DNA of 64,000 nt from CAVUAT01 sp963739545 (GTDB taxonomy: Bacteria; Actinomycetota; Thermoleophilia; Solirubrobacterales; 70-9), in contig CAVUAT010000014.1 of assembly GCA_963739545.1 (NCBI GenBank), forward strand, positions 558,001 through 622,000. Direction: 5' to 3'. The translations under genes and the position numbers were made by a program. Below the pieces are notes generated by a model. It saw nothing but the letters and a program-made list of their open reading frames with translations. It was not told the origin of the DNA and searched no databases. This document shows positions 25,189 to 33,382 of this stretch, in pieces; position 1 is the stretch's first letter, and every line of letters starts with the position of its first letter.

Positions 25189-25362
25189 CTACTTCATGAG
25201 CTTCAGCGTGCTCACCACTCCGCCGTGATCCGATGGCCAGAGGCCCGACGGCGTTCTCTCCGCCGGGTCGTTCCCGGTCACGAACGCGTTCTCCGTCTTC
25301 AGGCCCGGCTTGGTCAGCACGTGATCGACGGTGTGGTCGAACACCTGGGTCGGGTCGAAGAG
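25189..25362 (-). pseudogene. Orphan 3' end of secreted endonuclease/exonuclease/phosphatase-family gene
   Basis: Encodes the last 57 residues, including SDHGG and the catalytic-His region, of the protein intact at 31736-32962, then a stop (KLMK instead of KLKK). The 5' part is missing, so it cannot encode an active enzyme. It arose by partial duplication. Confidence 0.85.
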
Positions 25363-25571
25363 TCGGCCTGGGCGCGCTGAAGCGACTCCTCGCTGTAGTC
25401 GGGGTCTCGCTCGGCTGAGCGCAGCCGTTGAGCGGGCTCCCGTTTAGACGGCCGAGAGACCAGCGCCTAGAGGGCTGGGCGGGATCAAGTATCCGTCAAG
25501 ACTGAGACCGTAGGCGTTAGGAGGGCGTCAAGGTTTTCCAGAAGCACTGACCGGGCCGCTAGAACCGCTTC

Positions 25572-27470
25572 ATGACCTCGTCCGCTGGTGCTGTCTCGCG
25601 CTTGCTCGTCGGCCGGCCGATGCGAAGCGATCACCTGGAGGAGACCCTTCTTCCCAAGCGGCTCGCGCTGCCCGTCTTCTGCTCGGATCCGCTTTCATCG
25701 GTCGCCTACGCGACCGAGCAGATCCTGATCGTCCTGGCGCTCGGCGGCCTCTCTCTGCTGTATCTCACTCCGTGGGTAGCCGCGGCCGTGGTTGTGCTGT
25801 TGGTCATCGTGGTCGCCTCCTACCGGCAGACCTGTGCCGCTTATCCGAACGGCGGCGGCGCCTACGCGGTGAGCCGGGCGAATCTCGGGGAGAGCGCATC
25901 GCTGACGGCCGCCGCGGCGCTGCTGATCGACTACGTGCTGACGGTCGCAGTCTCGGTGGTCGCGGGTGTCGCTGCCATTACCAGCGCCGTTCCCGAATTG
26001 GCGCCTGAGGCCGTGGGCATCTCGCTCGGCTTCGCGGCACTGCTCACCATCATGAACCTGCGTGGCGTCAAGGAATCTGGGCGTGCCTTCGCCATTCCCA
26101 CATACGGCTTCGTCTTCTCGATCCTGCTGCTGCTTGCCGTCGGATTCGGCCGAGTGCTGTTCGGGGACGGGCTTACCGCCGAAAGCGCCAGCTACCACCT
26201 CGAGCAGACCACAGAGACCGGCGGGCTGCTCCTGATCTTCCTTGTACTGCGCGCGTTTGCCTCCGGGTGCACCGCTCTGACCGGTGTCGAGGCGGTCTCC
26301 AACGGAGTGCCGGCCTTCAAGCCGCCGAAGAGCCGCAACGCTGCGACGACGCTGCTGATGATGGGGGTGCTGGCGATTGTGATGTTCGCCGGGATCACTG
26401 GGCTGGCCGTGGCCGCGAACGTCCACATGGCTGAGGATCCGGCGAACCTAGTTGGGCTTGCGCCGGGCGCCGAGCAGAAGACTGCTCTGAGCCAGATCGC
26501 GCTTGCCACCTTCGGCGAGGGCGTCCTCTTCTATGTGGTCCAGGGCTTTACGGCCGCGATCCTGATCCTCGCCGCGAACACCGCGTTCAACGGCTTCCCT
26601 GTCCTCTCGTCGATTCTCGGCCGTGACAACTACCTGCCCCACCAGCTGGCCAACCGTGGTGATCGGCTCGTGTTCTCGAACGGCATCGTCCTGCTCGCCG
26701 GGGTGGCGGCGCTGCTGATCGTCGCCTTCGACGCCAGCGTCGCACGACTGATCCAGCTCTACATCCTCGGCGTCTTCCTTTCCTTCACGCTGAGCCAGGC
26801 GGGCATGGTTCGCCACTGGTCGCGGCTGATCGACAAGGCCGAGCCGGCCGAGCGGTCAAAGCTGCTGCGAAAGCAGGCGCTCAACGGTCTCGGTGCCCTG
26901 GCGACCGCGCTTGTTTTCGTCATCGTCCTGGTGACGAAGTTCGCGCAGGGCGCCTGGATCGTGGTCCTAGCTGCACCGATCCTCTTCCTCGCCATGAAGG
27001 CAGTTTCGCGCCACTACAGCCAGCTCAGCGCTCGTCTCACGCCGACCGCCGCCGGCGCGCCCCTGCCGGGGCAAATTCACACCGTTGTCCTCGTCTCCAA
27101 CCTCTTAGCGCCGACACTCCAAGCGCTGGCCTTCGCCCAGGCCAGCAACCCGGCGAGCCTGCGAGCCGTTCAGGTTGCCGCCGAGGAGACCGCGGACGAG
27201 CTCCCGAGGCGGTGGCGCCAGCGCGGGGTCCCGGTGCCCCTGGTGGTGATCGAGTCCCCCTACCGCGAGACCGTGCGGCCAGTGCTGCACTACGTCCGCC
27301 ACCTGCAGCGTGAGCATCCCGGCGACATGGTTTCGGTCGTCATCCCCGAGTACGTGGTGGAACACTGGTGGCAGAACCTGCTCCACAACCAGACTGCGCT
27401 GCGACTAAAGGGGAGACTCCTGTTCGAGCCTTCAGTCACCGTCACGAGCGTCCCTTGGGTGCTGCGGTGA
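25572..27470 (+). CDS. KimA-like high-affinity K+ transporter (APC/KUP superfamily)
   Basis: 632 residues. About 12 membrane helices (residues ~35-480) start after a conserved SDPLSSVAYATEQILIVL; PNGGGAYAVSRANLG and the EAVSNGVPAF motif follow. The C-terminal ~150 residues (QIHTVVLVSNLLAPTLQAL) form a USP-like cytosolic domain. This layout is that of Bacillus KimA (formerly YdaO), a proton-coupled K+ importer inhibited by c-di-AMP. Being in one operon with KdpD/KdpE-type regulators (overlaps of four bases) supports a K+ role. Other APC-family amino-acid permease functions are less likely. Start ATG 25572. Confidence 0.85.
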   Translation: MTSSAGAVSRLLVGRPMRSDHLEETLLPKRLALPVFCSDPLSSVAYATEQILIVLALGGLSLLYLTPWVAAAVVVLLVIVVASYRQTCAAYPNGGGAYAVSRANLGESASLTAAAALLIDYVLTVAVSVVAGVAAITSAVPELAPEAVGISLGFAALLTIMNLRGVKESGRAFAIPTYGFVFSILLLLAVGFGRVLFGDGLTAESASYHLEQTTETGGLLLIFLVLRAFASGCTALTGVEAVSNGVPAFKPPKSRNAATTLLMMGVLAIVMFAGITGLAVAANVHMAEDPANLVGLAPGAEQKTALSQIALATFGEGVLFYVVQGFTAAILILAANTAFNGFPVLSSILGRDNYLPHQLANRGDRLVFSNGIVLLAGVAALLIVAFDASVARLIQLYILGVFLSFTLSQAGMVRHWSRLIDKAEPAERSKLLRKQALNGLGALATALVFVIVLVTKFAQGAWIVVLAAPILFLAMKAVSRHYSQLSARLTPTAAGAPLPGQIHTVVLVSNLLAPTLQALAFAQASNPASLRAVQVAAEETADELPRRWRQRGVPVPLVVIESPYRETVRPVLHYVRHLQREHPGDMVSVVIPEYVVEHWWQNLLHNQTALRLKGRLLFEPSVTVTSVPWVLR

Positions 27471-28960
27471 GTGCCGAGATCACCTACGTGCGAAGCGAGG
27501 ACCTGCTTGATGATTCAGTGCCGAGCAGGATCGCCCGTAAGCTCGGGTTGAGCCGCCGCCGGCAGCTGAGCGGTCTAGTGCTGGGCTTGGTCGCGCTGCC
27601 CCTGCTGACGCTGCTGCTTGACGCCTTCAACGACCAACTCGCGCTTGACGGTCAAGTGCTGCTCTACCTCCTGCTCGTAGTCGTGGTTGCACTCGTCGGC
27701 GGAGCCGTCGCGGCGGTGATCTCGGCGGTCGCGGCAGCGCTGCTGATCAACTACTTCTTCGTCGATCCGCTCCACACGCTGACGATCGCCGATCCCGACC
27801 AGGCGGTCGCTTTGGTGGTCTTCGTCGCCGTCGCCGCTCTTGTCAGCGGCGCTGTTGAGATTGCAGTGCGGCGCGCGAAAGCGGCCGAGCGTGCCCGTGC
27901 CGATGCCGAAACCCTGTCCGCCCTAACGGGCCCGGACCTGACCGGCGGTGGGTCTCTGCACGACGTGCTCCGGCACGCGCTGAAGACATTCCGGATGGAG
28001 ACCGTCGCCCTTAAGGTCCGCGAGCCCGGCAGCAGCGAGTGGATCGACGCCGACCATGTCGGCTGGGCGCCGCCGGGGACGGGAGCTCCTGTCAGGTTCG
28101 ACCTCGCGGCAGGTCCCAGACTACGGCTGGTCGGGCGTGGCCCGGCCATGTTCGCCGAAGACGAGCGCGTCCTCGAGGCCTTCGCCGGGGCGGCCCGGAC
28201 CGCCTATGAAGGACAGCGCCTCAGCGGCGAGGCCGAGGAGGCGCGCAACCTCGCCACGGTCGACGAGCAGCGCAGGGCGCTGCTAGCTTCGGTTGGCCAC
28301 GACCTCCGCACGCCTTTGGCCGGGATCAAGGCGAGCGTCAGCACGCTTCGCCAAACCGACGTCGACTGGTCGCCCGAGGAGCGAGAGGAGCTCCTGGCCA
28401 CGATCGAGGACTCAACCGACCGGCTCGATGCGGTTGTCCGCAACCTCCTCGACGCCAGCCGCCTTCAGGCCGGATCCCTGGTGACCCGGACCGAAGCAGT
28501 CGCACTGGATCAAGTCGTCTCCTCGGCAGCGCTCGACCTGCCCGAGGCCTCCGACCAGATCGAGATCCACGTACCCGAGGATCTGCCCCTGGTTCGGGCC
28601 GACCCCGGCCTGCTGCAGCGAGTCTTCGTCAACGTCCTCGACAACGCTGTTCGCCACGGCGGCCGTGGCCAACCGATCGCGGTCACCGCTCGGGCCGGCG
28701 GCGAAAGCGCCAAGATCGAGATCGTCGACCACGGCCCAGGCGTGCCCAAGGACGCCCAAAGCGAGCTGTTCGAGCCATTCCGCCGAATCGGAGAGCGCGG
28801 TGAGCAGGGGCTTGGACTGGGGCTCTCGGTGGCGCGCGGCTTCGTCGAGGCGATGGGAGGCGCCATGGTCGCCGACACCACCCCCGGCGGCGGAATGACG
28901 ATGCGGATTCGCCTCGAGCTCGACGAGGCAAACGGGCGGCCTTCCGACGAGGCTCCATGA
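27467..28960 (+). CDS. KdpD-type sensor histidine kinase lacking the KdpD N-terminal domain
   Basis: 497 residues from GTG 27467, which overlaps the transporter stop (GTGA). A four-helix DUF4118 membrane region (residues ~40-140, FFVDPLHTLTIADPDQAVAL) precedes a GAF-like linker. The H-box is LASVGHDLRTPLAGIKAS, then come N-box NVLDNAVRHG and G-box GLGLGLSVARGF. The DUF4118-plus-kinase arrangement is that of the C-terminal half of KdpD. The KdpD/USP sensor half is absent, but the neighbouring transporter carries its own USP-like domain. Phosphorylates the response regulator encoded next. Confidence 0.92.
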   Translation: MSAEITYVRSEDLLDDSVPSRIARKLGLSRRRQLSGLVLGLVALPLLTLLLDAFNDQLALDGQVLLYLLLVVVVALVGGAVAAVISAVAAALLINYFFVDPLHTLTIADPDQAVALVVFVAVAALVSGAVEIAVRRAKAAERARADAETLSALTGPDLTGGGSLHDVLRHALKTFRMETVALKVREPGSSEWIDADHVGWAPPGTGAPVRFDLAAGPRLRLVGRGPAMFAEDERVLEAFAGAARTAYEGQRLSGEAEEARNLATVDEQRRALLASVGHDLRTPLAGIKASVSTLRQTDVDWSPEEREELLATIEDSTDRLDAVVRNLLDASRLQAGSLVTRTEAVALDQVVSSAALDLPEASDQIEIHVPEDLPLVRADPGLLQRVFVNVLDNAVRHGGRGQPIAVTARAGGESAKIEIVDHGPGVPKDAQSELFEPFRRIGERGEQGLGLGLSVARGFVEAMGGAMVADTTPGGGMTMRIRLELDEANGRPSDEAP

Positions 28961-29643
28961 CACGAGTCCTGGTAGTCGACGACGAACGAGGCCTTCGCCG
29001 AGCTCTCGGCATCAATCTGAAAGCACGGGGCTACGAGGTGACACTGGCGGCGGATGGGAAGTCCGCGTTGGAGGCCGCGTCGAATAGCCCGCCCGACGTC
29101 GTCATCCTGGACCTCGGCTTGCCCGACCTCGACGGCGTCGACGTGATCGAAGGGCTGCGCGGATGGTCAGAGGCACCGATCCTTGTGCTGTCCGCCCGCA
29201 CCGGTGAACCCGACAAGGTCGTCGCGCTCGACGCTGGCGCCGATGACTACGTGACCAAGCCCTTCGGCATGGACGAACTCCTGGCGCGGCTCCGAGCCGC
29301 ACTGCGACGCCACTCAGATGGGGATGACGCCCCGGTGGTCGAGACGGGGAACTTCACCGTCGATCTCGCCGCCAAGGAAGTACGGGAATCCGACGGAGCT
29401 GCAATCCGCCTGACTCCGACCGAATGGCACGTGCTCGAGGTCCTAGTGCGCAACGAAGGCAGGCTCGTCAGCCAGGTGCAGCTCCTGAAGGAGGTCTGGG
29501 GACCCGCCTACGAGAAGGAGTCGAACTATCTGCGCGTCTACATGGCTCAGCTGCGGCGCAAGCTCGAACCCGATCCTCCGCATCCCCGGCACCTCATCAC
29601 CGAGCCTGGGATGGGCTACCGGTTTGTGGCTGACTCTTCCTGA
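28957..29643 (+). CDS. KdpE-like OmpR-family response regulator
   Basis: 228 residues. Receiver domain: VLVVDDERGLRR with acidic pocket, phospho-acceptor Asp in VVILDLGLPDLDGV, TSARTGEPDKVV-type Thr/Ser and KPFGMDELLARL. C-terminal winged helix: RLTPTEWHVLEVL, LKEVWGPAYEKESNYLRVYM, PGMGYRF. It overlaps the kinase stop by four bases (ATGA). By analogy with KdpE it should activate potassium-uptake genes under K+ limitation or osmotic stress; its DNA target cannot be read here. Confidence 0.93.
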   Translation: MTRVLVVDDERGLRRALGINLKARGYEVTLAADGKSALEAASNSPPDVVILDLGLPDLDGVDVIEGLRGWSEAPILVLSARTGEPDKVVALDAGADDYVTKPFGMDELLARLRAALRRHSDGDDAPVVETGNFTVDLAAKEVRESDGAAIRLTPTEWHVLEVLVRNEGRLVSQVQLLKEVWGPAYEKESNYLRVYMAQLRRKLEPDPPHPRHLITEPGMGYRFVADSS

Positions 29644-29838
29644 CAAGAACCACTGATGATGGGACTAAGGTGTTCCGGTTTCGTTCCTGACCTTGAATCC
29701 GCCCCCTGCTGCCGATTGATCGGATCGCTGGCGCGCGAACCGCTGCTTTGCTGGGAAGCAGCACTGTTTACCCGCGCTCAAGCACGGCCCTGTAATAGGC
29801 TCGGCCCGCCACATGTCGAAGGAGAGGAGTAGGCAAGG

Positions 29839-30213
29839 ATGTCTCTGCGACGGATCGATGATATGCCGCCTGGAACGATCGCTTTCGAGGCGATCGGCGA
29901 GGTCGAGGACGACGACTGGGAAAAGGAGGTGGAGCCGCTGCTGCGGAGCGAGATGGGCGAAGGCCAGAAGATCCGCCTGCTCTACCTGCTCGGCCCCGAG
30001 GCCCGCGAGGTTGAGGGCGATGCGATGACCGCCGACACCGGCTTCCGCGCCCGCTTTGCGACCTCGTTCGAACGCGTCGCGGTGGTCAGCGACGAGAGCT
30101 GGATTCGTCCCGCGATGCGGGCGCTCTCGTTCCTGCTACCCGGCAAGGCGAAGGCGTTCCCGGTCGCCGAGCTGGAGGCCGCGAAGGCTTGGGTCGCCGA
30201 AAACGGCACCTAG
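29839..30213 (+). CDS. SpoIIAA-like (STAS-related) protein
   Basis: 124 residues from ATG 29839, preceded by GAAGGAGAGGAG. The pattern FEAIGEVEDDDWEKEVEPLL, KIRLLYLLG, TSFERVAVVSDESWIR and LLPGKAKAFPVAELEAAKAWV matches the SpoIIAA-like family (SCOP/Pfam STAS-like fold), proteins of ~120 residues of unknown role that often sit near stress or membrane genes. No Ser phosphorylation site of true anti-anti-sigma factors is obvious. Own upstream region of about 195 bases, so probably independently transcribed. Confidence 0.85.
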   Translation: MSLRRIDDMPPGTIAFEAIGEVEDDDWEKEVEPLLRSEMGEGQKIRLLYLLGPEAREVEGDAMTADTGFRARFATSFERVAVVSDESWIRPAMRALSFLLPGKAKAFPVAELEAAKAWVAENGT

Positions 30214-30398
30214 ACGCGACGGCGAGGGCCGCCTTGAGGCGCCCGGATGCCGCCCATTAACCACTCCACTGGACGAAAGCCATGATTCTCGCTCGAACCA
30301 GTGGTCTTCGGGGTTTGCACCGGCGGCCGCCGCACCCGTCGTGGTGCGGCCCGCTACACCACCCTTCCACCGAACCTAACCACCCCTGGGCCCGGCGC

Positions 30399-31097
30399 TC
30401 ACTTCTTCTTTTTCTTCTTGCACTTCTTCTTCTTGGCGGCGGAGGCACCGCCGCCCTTCTTCTTCTTCTTCTTGCACTTCTTCACCTTGGGCGGGTCGGG
30501 CAAGATATCGAGGGCCCAGCCTCCCGCCAATTGGCCGCTGTCGGGGCCGCCGAAGTCGCGCACGAAGAGGTTCCAGACGCCGTTGGCCGTGATCCCGTTG
30601 AAGCTCGAGGCCAGGGTGGCCGTGCCGCCGAGCCCCGGCCCCGGGTTGCCGTAGCTCGTCAGCGGGCCCGGTGCGATGAAGCTGGAGAGACTGGTGCAGT
30701 GGGTCGTCGGCTTGAAAGTGCCGCTGATCAAAGAGCCGGCGTTCGTGATCTGGGTCGCGGCCGAATCGTCGATCGTGAGGTTGACGTTGGCGGCGTCGGT
30801 AGAGTCACCGGCGCAGTCCATCAGCAGCAGCGCTTGGCCGCCGGGTGCGACCAGCACGACTCCGACGTCGTCCGGGTAGGAGTGGCTAAAGCCGTTCAGC
30901 TTCACGTTCAGATCGCTGATCGGCGCCTTCTGGCCAGACACTGTGACCTGGGACGGATACGGAGTGGCGTTGTCGACGTCGGGGATCGTGATCGCCCCGG
31001 CGTTGCTGAAGGTCTTTGCGGCGGCAGCCGACGCGCCCACTGCCATCGTCGCCAGTGCTGCGGCCAAGGTGATAACCACTCGAATCCTCATCGACAT
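30399..31097 (-). CDS. Secreted P-domain-like protein with Lys/Cys-rich C-terminal tail
   Basis: 232 residues. Signal peptide RIRVVITLAAALATMAVGASA, then a beta-sandwich of the proprotein-convertase P-domain type: SDLNVKLNGFSHSYPDDVGV, VLVAPGGQALLLM, GTWNLF-like GVWNLFVRDFGGPDSGQL, GGWALDI. The last ~28 residues are almost only Lys with Cys (KKCKKKKKK, spacer, KKKKCKKKKKK). This double Lys/Cys tail is unusual; it would be strongly cationic and might tether the protein to the anionic wall. A second copy of the tail pattern is not seen elsewhere in the window. Likely extracellular adhesion or partner domain. Confidence 0.85.
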   Translation of the reverse strand: MSMRIRVVITLAAALATMAVGASAAAAKTFSNAGAITIPDVDNATPYPSQVTVSGQKAPISDLNVKLNGFSHSYPDDVGVVLVAPGGQALLLMDCAGDSTDAANVNLTIDDSAATQITNAGSLISGTFKPTTHCTSLSSFIAPGPLTSYGNPGPGLGGTATLASSFNGITANGVWNLFVRDFGGPDSGQLAGGWALDILPDPPKVKKCKKKKKKGGGASAAKKKKCKKKKKK

Positions 31098-31373
31098 CCA
31101 CCTTCCCTATCGTCGGCAGTCACCGACGGGAGCCGGTGAGTGTGGCCCACCCTATGCGCTGGCCGAGCTCGAACGCAACACTCGAAACTCGATGCCGAGA
31201 ATCCGGTTGCGCGCTTGCCTTGCTCGCTCCCTTCCGCGAGAGGGCGCCGGAGCGAAGGAACGTTCTTCTTCATGCGAAGCGAAATGTCGCTTTGGACTGA
31301 CATTAAGACGGACCTCCCCGGTTGCCACGCTTGACGTGCAACCGAAAAACGAGCACCAAGGAGGCCCCGAGAC

Positions 31374-31589
31374 ATGTTGCACGCTGGGCTGGATCTCAGT
31401 CGCAAGAGGATCGACGTCTGCCGGCTCTCCGACCACGGCGAGCTCCGCGCCGAGTTCGCCTACCCGCCTGACCGCGACGGCATGAGGGGCCTCGCGAGGC
31501 CGGCAACAGCGCCTTCTGCAACGCCGCCACGTAGCTCCGCAGATTCTACGTTTGAGCACCATGCTGCGAAGCCGCAACTTGGCGAGTGA
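31374..31589 (+). pseudogene. IS110-family transposase N-terminal fragment
   Basis: ATG 31374, with AAGGAGGCCCCGAGAC upstream, encodes MLHAGLDLSRKRIDVCRLSD and EFAYPPDRDGMRGLAR, typical of the DEDD-type N-terminal RuvC-like domain of IS110 transposases (first Asp in GLDLS). Homology stops after ~45 residues and the rest of the frame is unrelated. The upstream ~100 bases probably include the left IS end. A broken insertion sequence within the island. Confidence 0.7.
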
Positions 31590-31622
31590 CTGCGACGGAC
31601 TTCGTGTCATCCACGATCAGAA

Positions 31623-31909
31623 ATTCCCTTCCGTCCTCCGTAGGGCGAACCCGCGGTCGGCATCTGCAACCGGGCAAATTAGAGAGGGCCGCGTTTTTGC
31701 GGCCCTCTCTGAGGTAGCCGGCGCCCGATTCGTTGCTACTTCTTGAGCTTCAGCGTGCTCACCACTCCGCCGTGATCCGATGGCCAGAGGCCCGACGGCG
31801 TTCTCTCCGCCGGGTCGTTCCCGGTCACGAACGCGTTCTCCGTCTTCAGGCCCGGCTTGGTCAGCACGTGATCGACGGTGTGGTCGAACACCTGGGTCGG
31901 GTCGAAGAG
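31623..31909. repeat. 288-bp direct repeat, copy 2
   Basis: Source copy of the repeat at 25075-25362. It covers the last 58 codons of the secreted nuclease/phosphatase gene plus its terminator. Same orientation, 6547 bases apart; recombination between the copies would delete the KimA-KdpDE operon and its neighbours. Confidence 0.9.
31681..31710. terminator. Hairpin terminator, copy 2
   Basis: AGAGAGGGCCGC, loop GTTTTT, GCGGCCCTCTCT, 26 bases beyond the stop of the endonuclease/exonuclease/phosphatase-family gene on the minus strand. Identical to copy 1. Confidence 0.75.
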
Positions 31910-32962
31910 GTCCGAGTAGCAGCAGCTCTGGATCGCGCCGTTGTCCGTCATCCCGAAGCCCAGCAGCGCCTGGAAGGCGAGCTGGTCGGTTCCGTGGATG
32001 TTGTGCCTTGCCTCGGTGCCCGAGTTGAGATCCCCGACCAGGATCACCTGCTCGTCGGTATCCAGCGGGCCACCCGGCGCGAACAGCTCCTTCGCCTGCG
32101 CCTCTCGGATCGTGTCCTCCCCGAAGGCCTCCAGGTGGGTGTTGACGAAGCGGAACCCGATCGACTTATCGCCTACCGTGACCTCGGTCGAGACCCAGCC
32201 GCGCTCCACCGGGATCTCGAAGATCCCAGCGATGCGGGGTCTGAACAGGGTCGTGAAGTGGGCGCCATCGGTCTCCCCGGTGCTCACGGTGCTGTCATCC
32301 TTGGCGAGGATCACGTCGCGCATTGTCAGGCGCCCGTCGAGATCGGCGCCCGCTAGCCCGCCGGTCGCGTCGGAGCCGTCCAGGTCGGCCGGCAGCTCCT
32401 CGTCGAACTCCTCCTGGACCTCAACCACCCGGTACTCGGCGTTGAGGGCCTCCAGCTCCTGCATCAGCAGCACGAGGAAGTCGTACCTCACGTCGGTCGC
32501 CGGCGTGCCGCCGAGCGACGGCGGCAGGTCGGACGGGATCTGCTGCCGCCACAGCGCCACCTCCTGAAGCCCCACTAGGTCGGGGTCCGAGACCGCGATC
32601 TCCCTCGCCAGCGGCCTGGCGCGCTCGGGGAAGTTGGTCGTGTCGACCTCGTTCACGATCACGCCGGCTGCGTCGATCGCCTCGGGCACCGACCCTGCGC
32701 CGAGCGCGGGGCTCAGGTCGGCGCCGAGGAAGACGTTGCGGGTCATCACCGTGACCTGTTTGTCAGCCTTCGCGGCCTCGGCCACGACCGGAAGCGCCAG
32801 CACGAGGACGGCAATCGTGGAGAGAACGATCGCGACCCTCCTGCCGAAGCGGAAGGCGCCGGGCTTTGAATCTGTCTCGTACTGCCTCAAGGTAGTCGCT
32901 TTCCTCGTTGGCGATGCAGCGGCCAGCCGGAAGCTGTTCGGATCCGTGGATACCGCCGACAC
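31736..32962 (-). CDS. Secreted endonuclease/exonuclease/phosphatase (EEP) family protein
   Basis: 408 residues from GTG 32962; a TTG further in (LRQYETDSKPG) is an alternative start. After ~40 hydrophilic residues a twin-Arg-containing signal/anchor segment (GRRVAIVLSTIAVLVLALPV) precedes the EEP domain: TVMTRNVFLGADLS, DLVGLQEVALW, VNTHLEAFGEDT, LVGDLNSG and SDHGG. These are the metal and catalytic residues of the DNase I/exonuclease III/sphingomyelinase fold. Extracellular nuclease or phosphodiesterase/phosphatase; substrate unknown. Its 3' end is duplicated at 25.1 kb. Confidence 0.88.
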   Translation of the reverse strand: MSAVSTDPNSFRLAAASPTRKATTLRQYETDSKPGAFRFGRRVAIVLSTIAVLVLALPVVAEAAKADKQVTVMTRNVFLGADLSPALGAGSVPEAIDAAGVIVNEVDTTNFPERARPLAREIAVSDPDLVGLQEVALWRQQIPSDLPPSLGGTPATDVRYDFLVLLMQELEALNAEYRVVEVQEEFDEELPADLDGSDATGGLAGADLDGRLTMRDVILAKDDSTVSTGETDGAHFTTLFRPRIAGIFEIPVERGWVSTEVTVGDKSIGFRFVNTHLEAFGEDTIREAQAKELFAPGGPLDTDEQVILVGDLNSGTEARHNIHGTDQLAFQALLGFGMTDNGAIQSCCYSDLFDPTQVFDHTVDHVLTKPGLKTENAFVTGNDPAERTPSGLWPSDHGGVVSTLKLKK

Positions 32963-33101
32963 GGTATAAGAACACGACAGTACATGAACACCGAGGTCGT
33001 TCCGGTAAGAACCGCCGGTCGTCTAGCGGCCGCAGACGTTCATTTGGACCGCTCGGAGTGCACCCCTTGAGGCAGGAAACCCCCCAGCGGTTTTCCTGAA
33101 G

Positions 33102-33168
33102 CGCGCCCGACTGGATTCGAACCAGTGACCTTCGGTTTCGTAGATTGACCGTCGGTCTCGTACACCGA
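33102..33168 (-). repeat. tRNA-Arg(ACG) 3'-end fragment with partial anticodon-arm duplication (copy B)
   Basis: 33102-33144 is identical to the 3' part of the intact tRNA-Arg at 51222-51295 (43 bases from the discriminator through the anticodon loop). A second, overlapping anticodon-arm copy at 33147-33168 matches the intact gene at 19 of 22 positions, better than the first copy does at its end. This is a nested att-like structure. The 5' half of the tRNA is absent, so it is not a functional tRNA. Confidence 0.75.
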
Positions 33169-33286
33169 TGGCTCGCGGCCCGCGCAAACCGCTGCTTTGC
33201 ATGGGAAGCAGCGGCGCGGACCTGTTGTCAGAAGACGGGGTTGGAGTCGAATCCTCCACATCTGCGATCGCGACCCTAAAATCGGA

Positions 33287-33303
33287 TTGCGCAAATTGCG
33301 CAA
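33287..33303. promoter_or_regulatory. Tandem TTGCGCAA palindromes (operator candidate)
   Basis: Two perfect 8-bp palindromes TTGCGCAA, separated by one A, lie 80-96 bases upstream of the glycan-locus start codon. The second overlaps the candidate -35 element. Suggests a dimeric repressor or activator controlling the glycan operon. Confidence 0.5.
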
Positions 33304-33325
33304 GACTGCGCCGATGCGCTAGGTT
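33296..33325 (+). promoter_or_regulatory. Candidate sigma-70-type promoter of glycan operon
   Basis: TTGCGC (33296-33301), an 18-base spacer and TAGGTT (33320-33325), 58 bases before the ATG at 33383. The elements match the consensus only partly. Support comes from position and the operator-like palindrome overlapping the -35 element. Confidence 0.4.
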
Positions 33326-33382
33326 TACGGCCTTGGTGCGGAGGGGTGGTACGCCAAGCGAGTTCGATCGGAGCCCCACGTC

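Larger units (their letters stand above)
25075..25362. repeat. 288-bp direct repeat, copy 1
   Basis: Nearly identical to 31623-31909, differing at only a few positions (including ATG for TTG near the gene end and one short indel). It contains the terminator hairpin and the 3' end of the secreted nuclease/phosphatase gene. Homology ends sharply after GTCGAAGAG, marking a duplication or rearrangement joint. Confidence 0.9.

Noticed and set aside
25363..25571. Possible c-di-AMP (ydaO-type) riboswitch before the KimA-like gene
   Set aside because: KimA genes in Firmicutes often have one, but none of the conserved ydaO core elements could be found in this 209-base leader.
30240..30320. tRNA-like words (TTAACCACTCCACTGG; CTCGAACCAGTGG) between two genes
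   Set aside because: No cloverleaf can be built and homology to the tRNA-Arg 3' end is too weak. It could be another eroded fragment but is not supported enough to list.
24955..33168. Functional tRNA genes at copies A and B
   Set aside because: Both lack the 5' acceptor strand and D-arm, so they are 3' fragments only.
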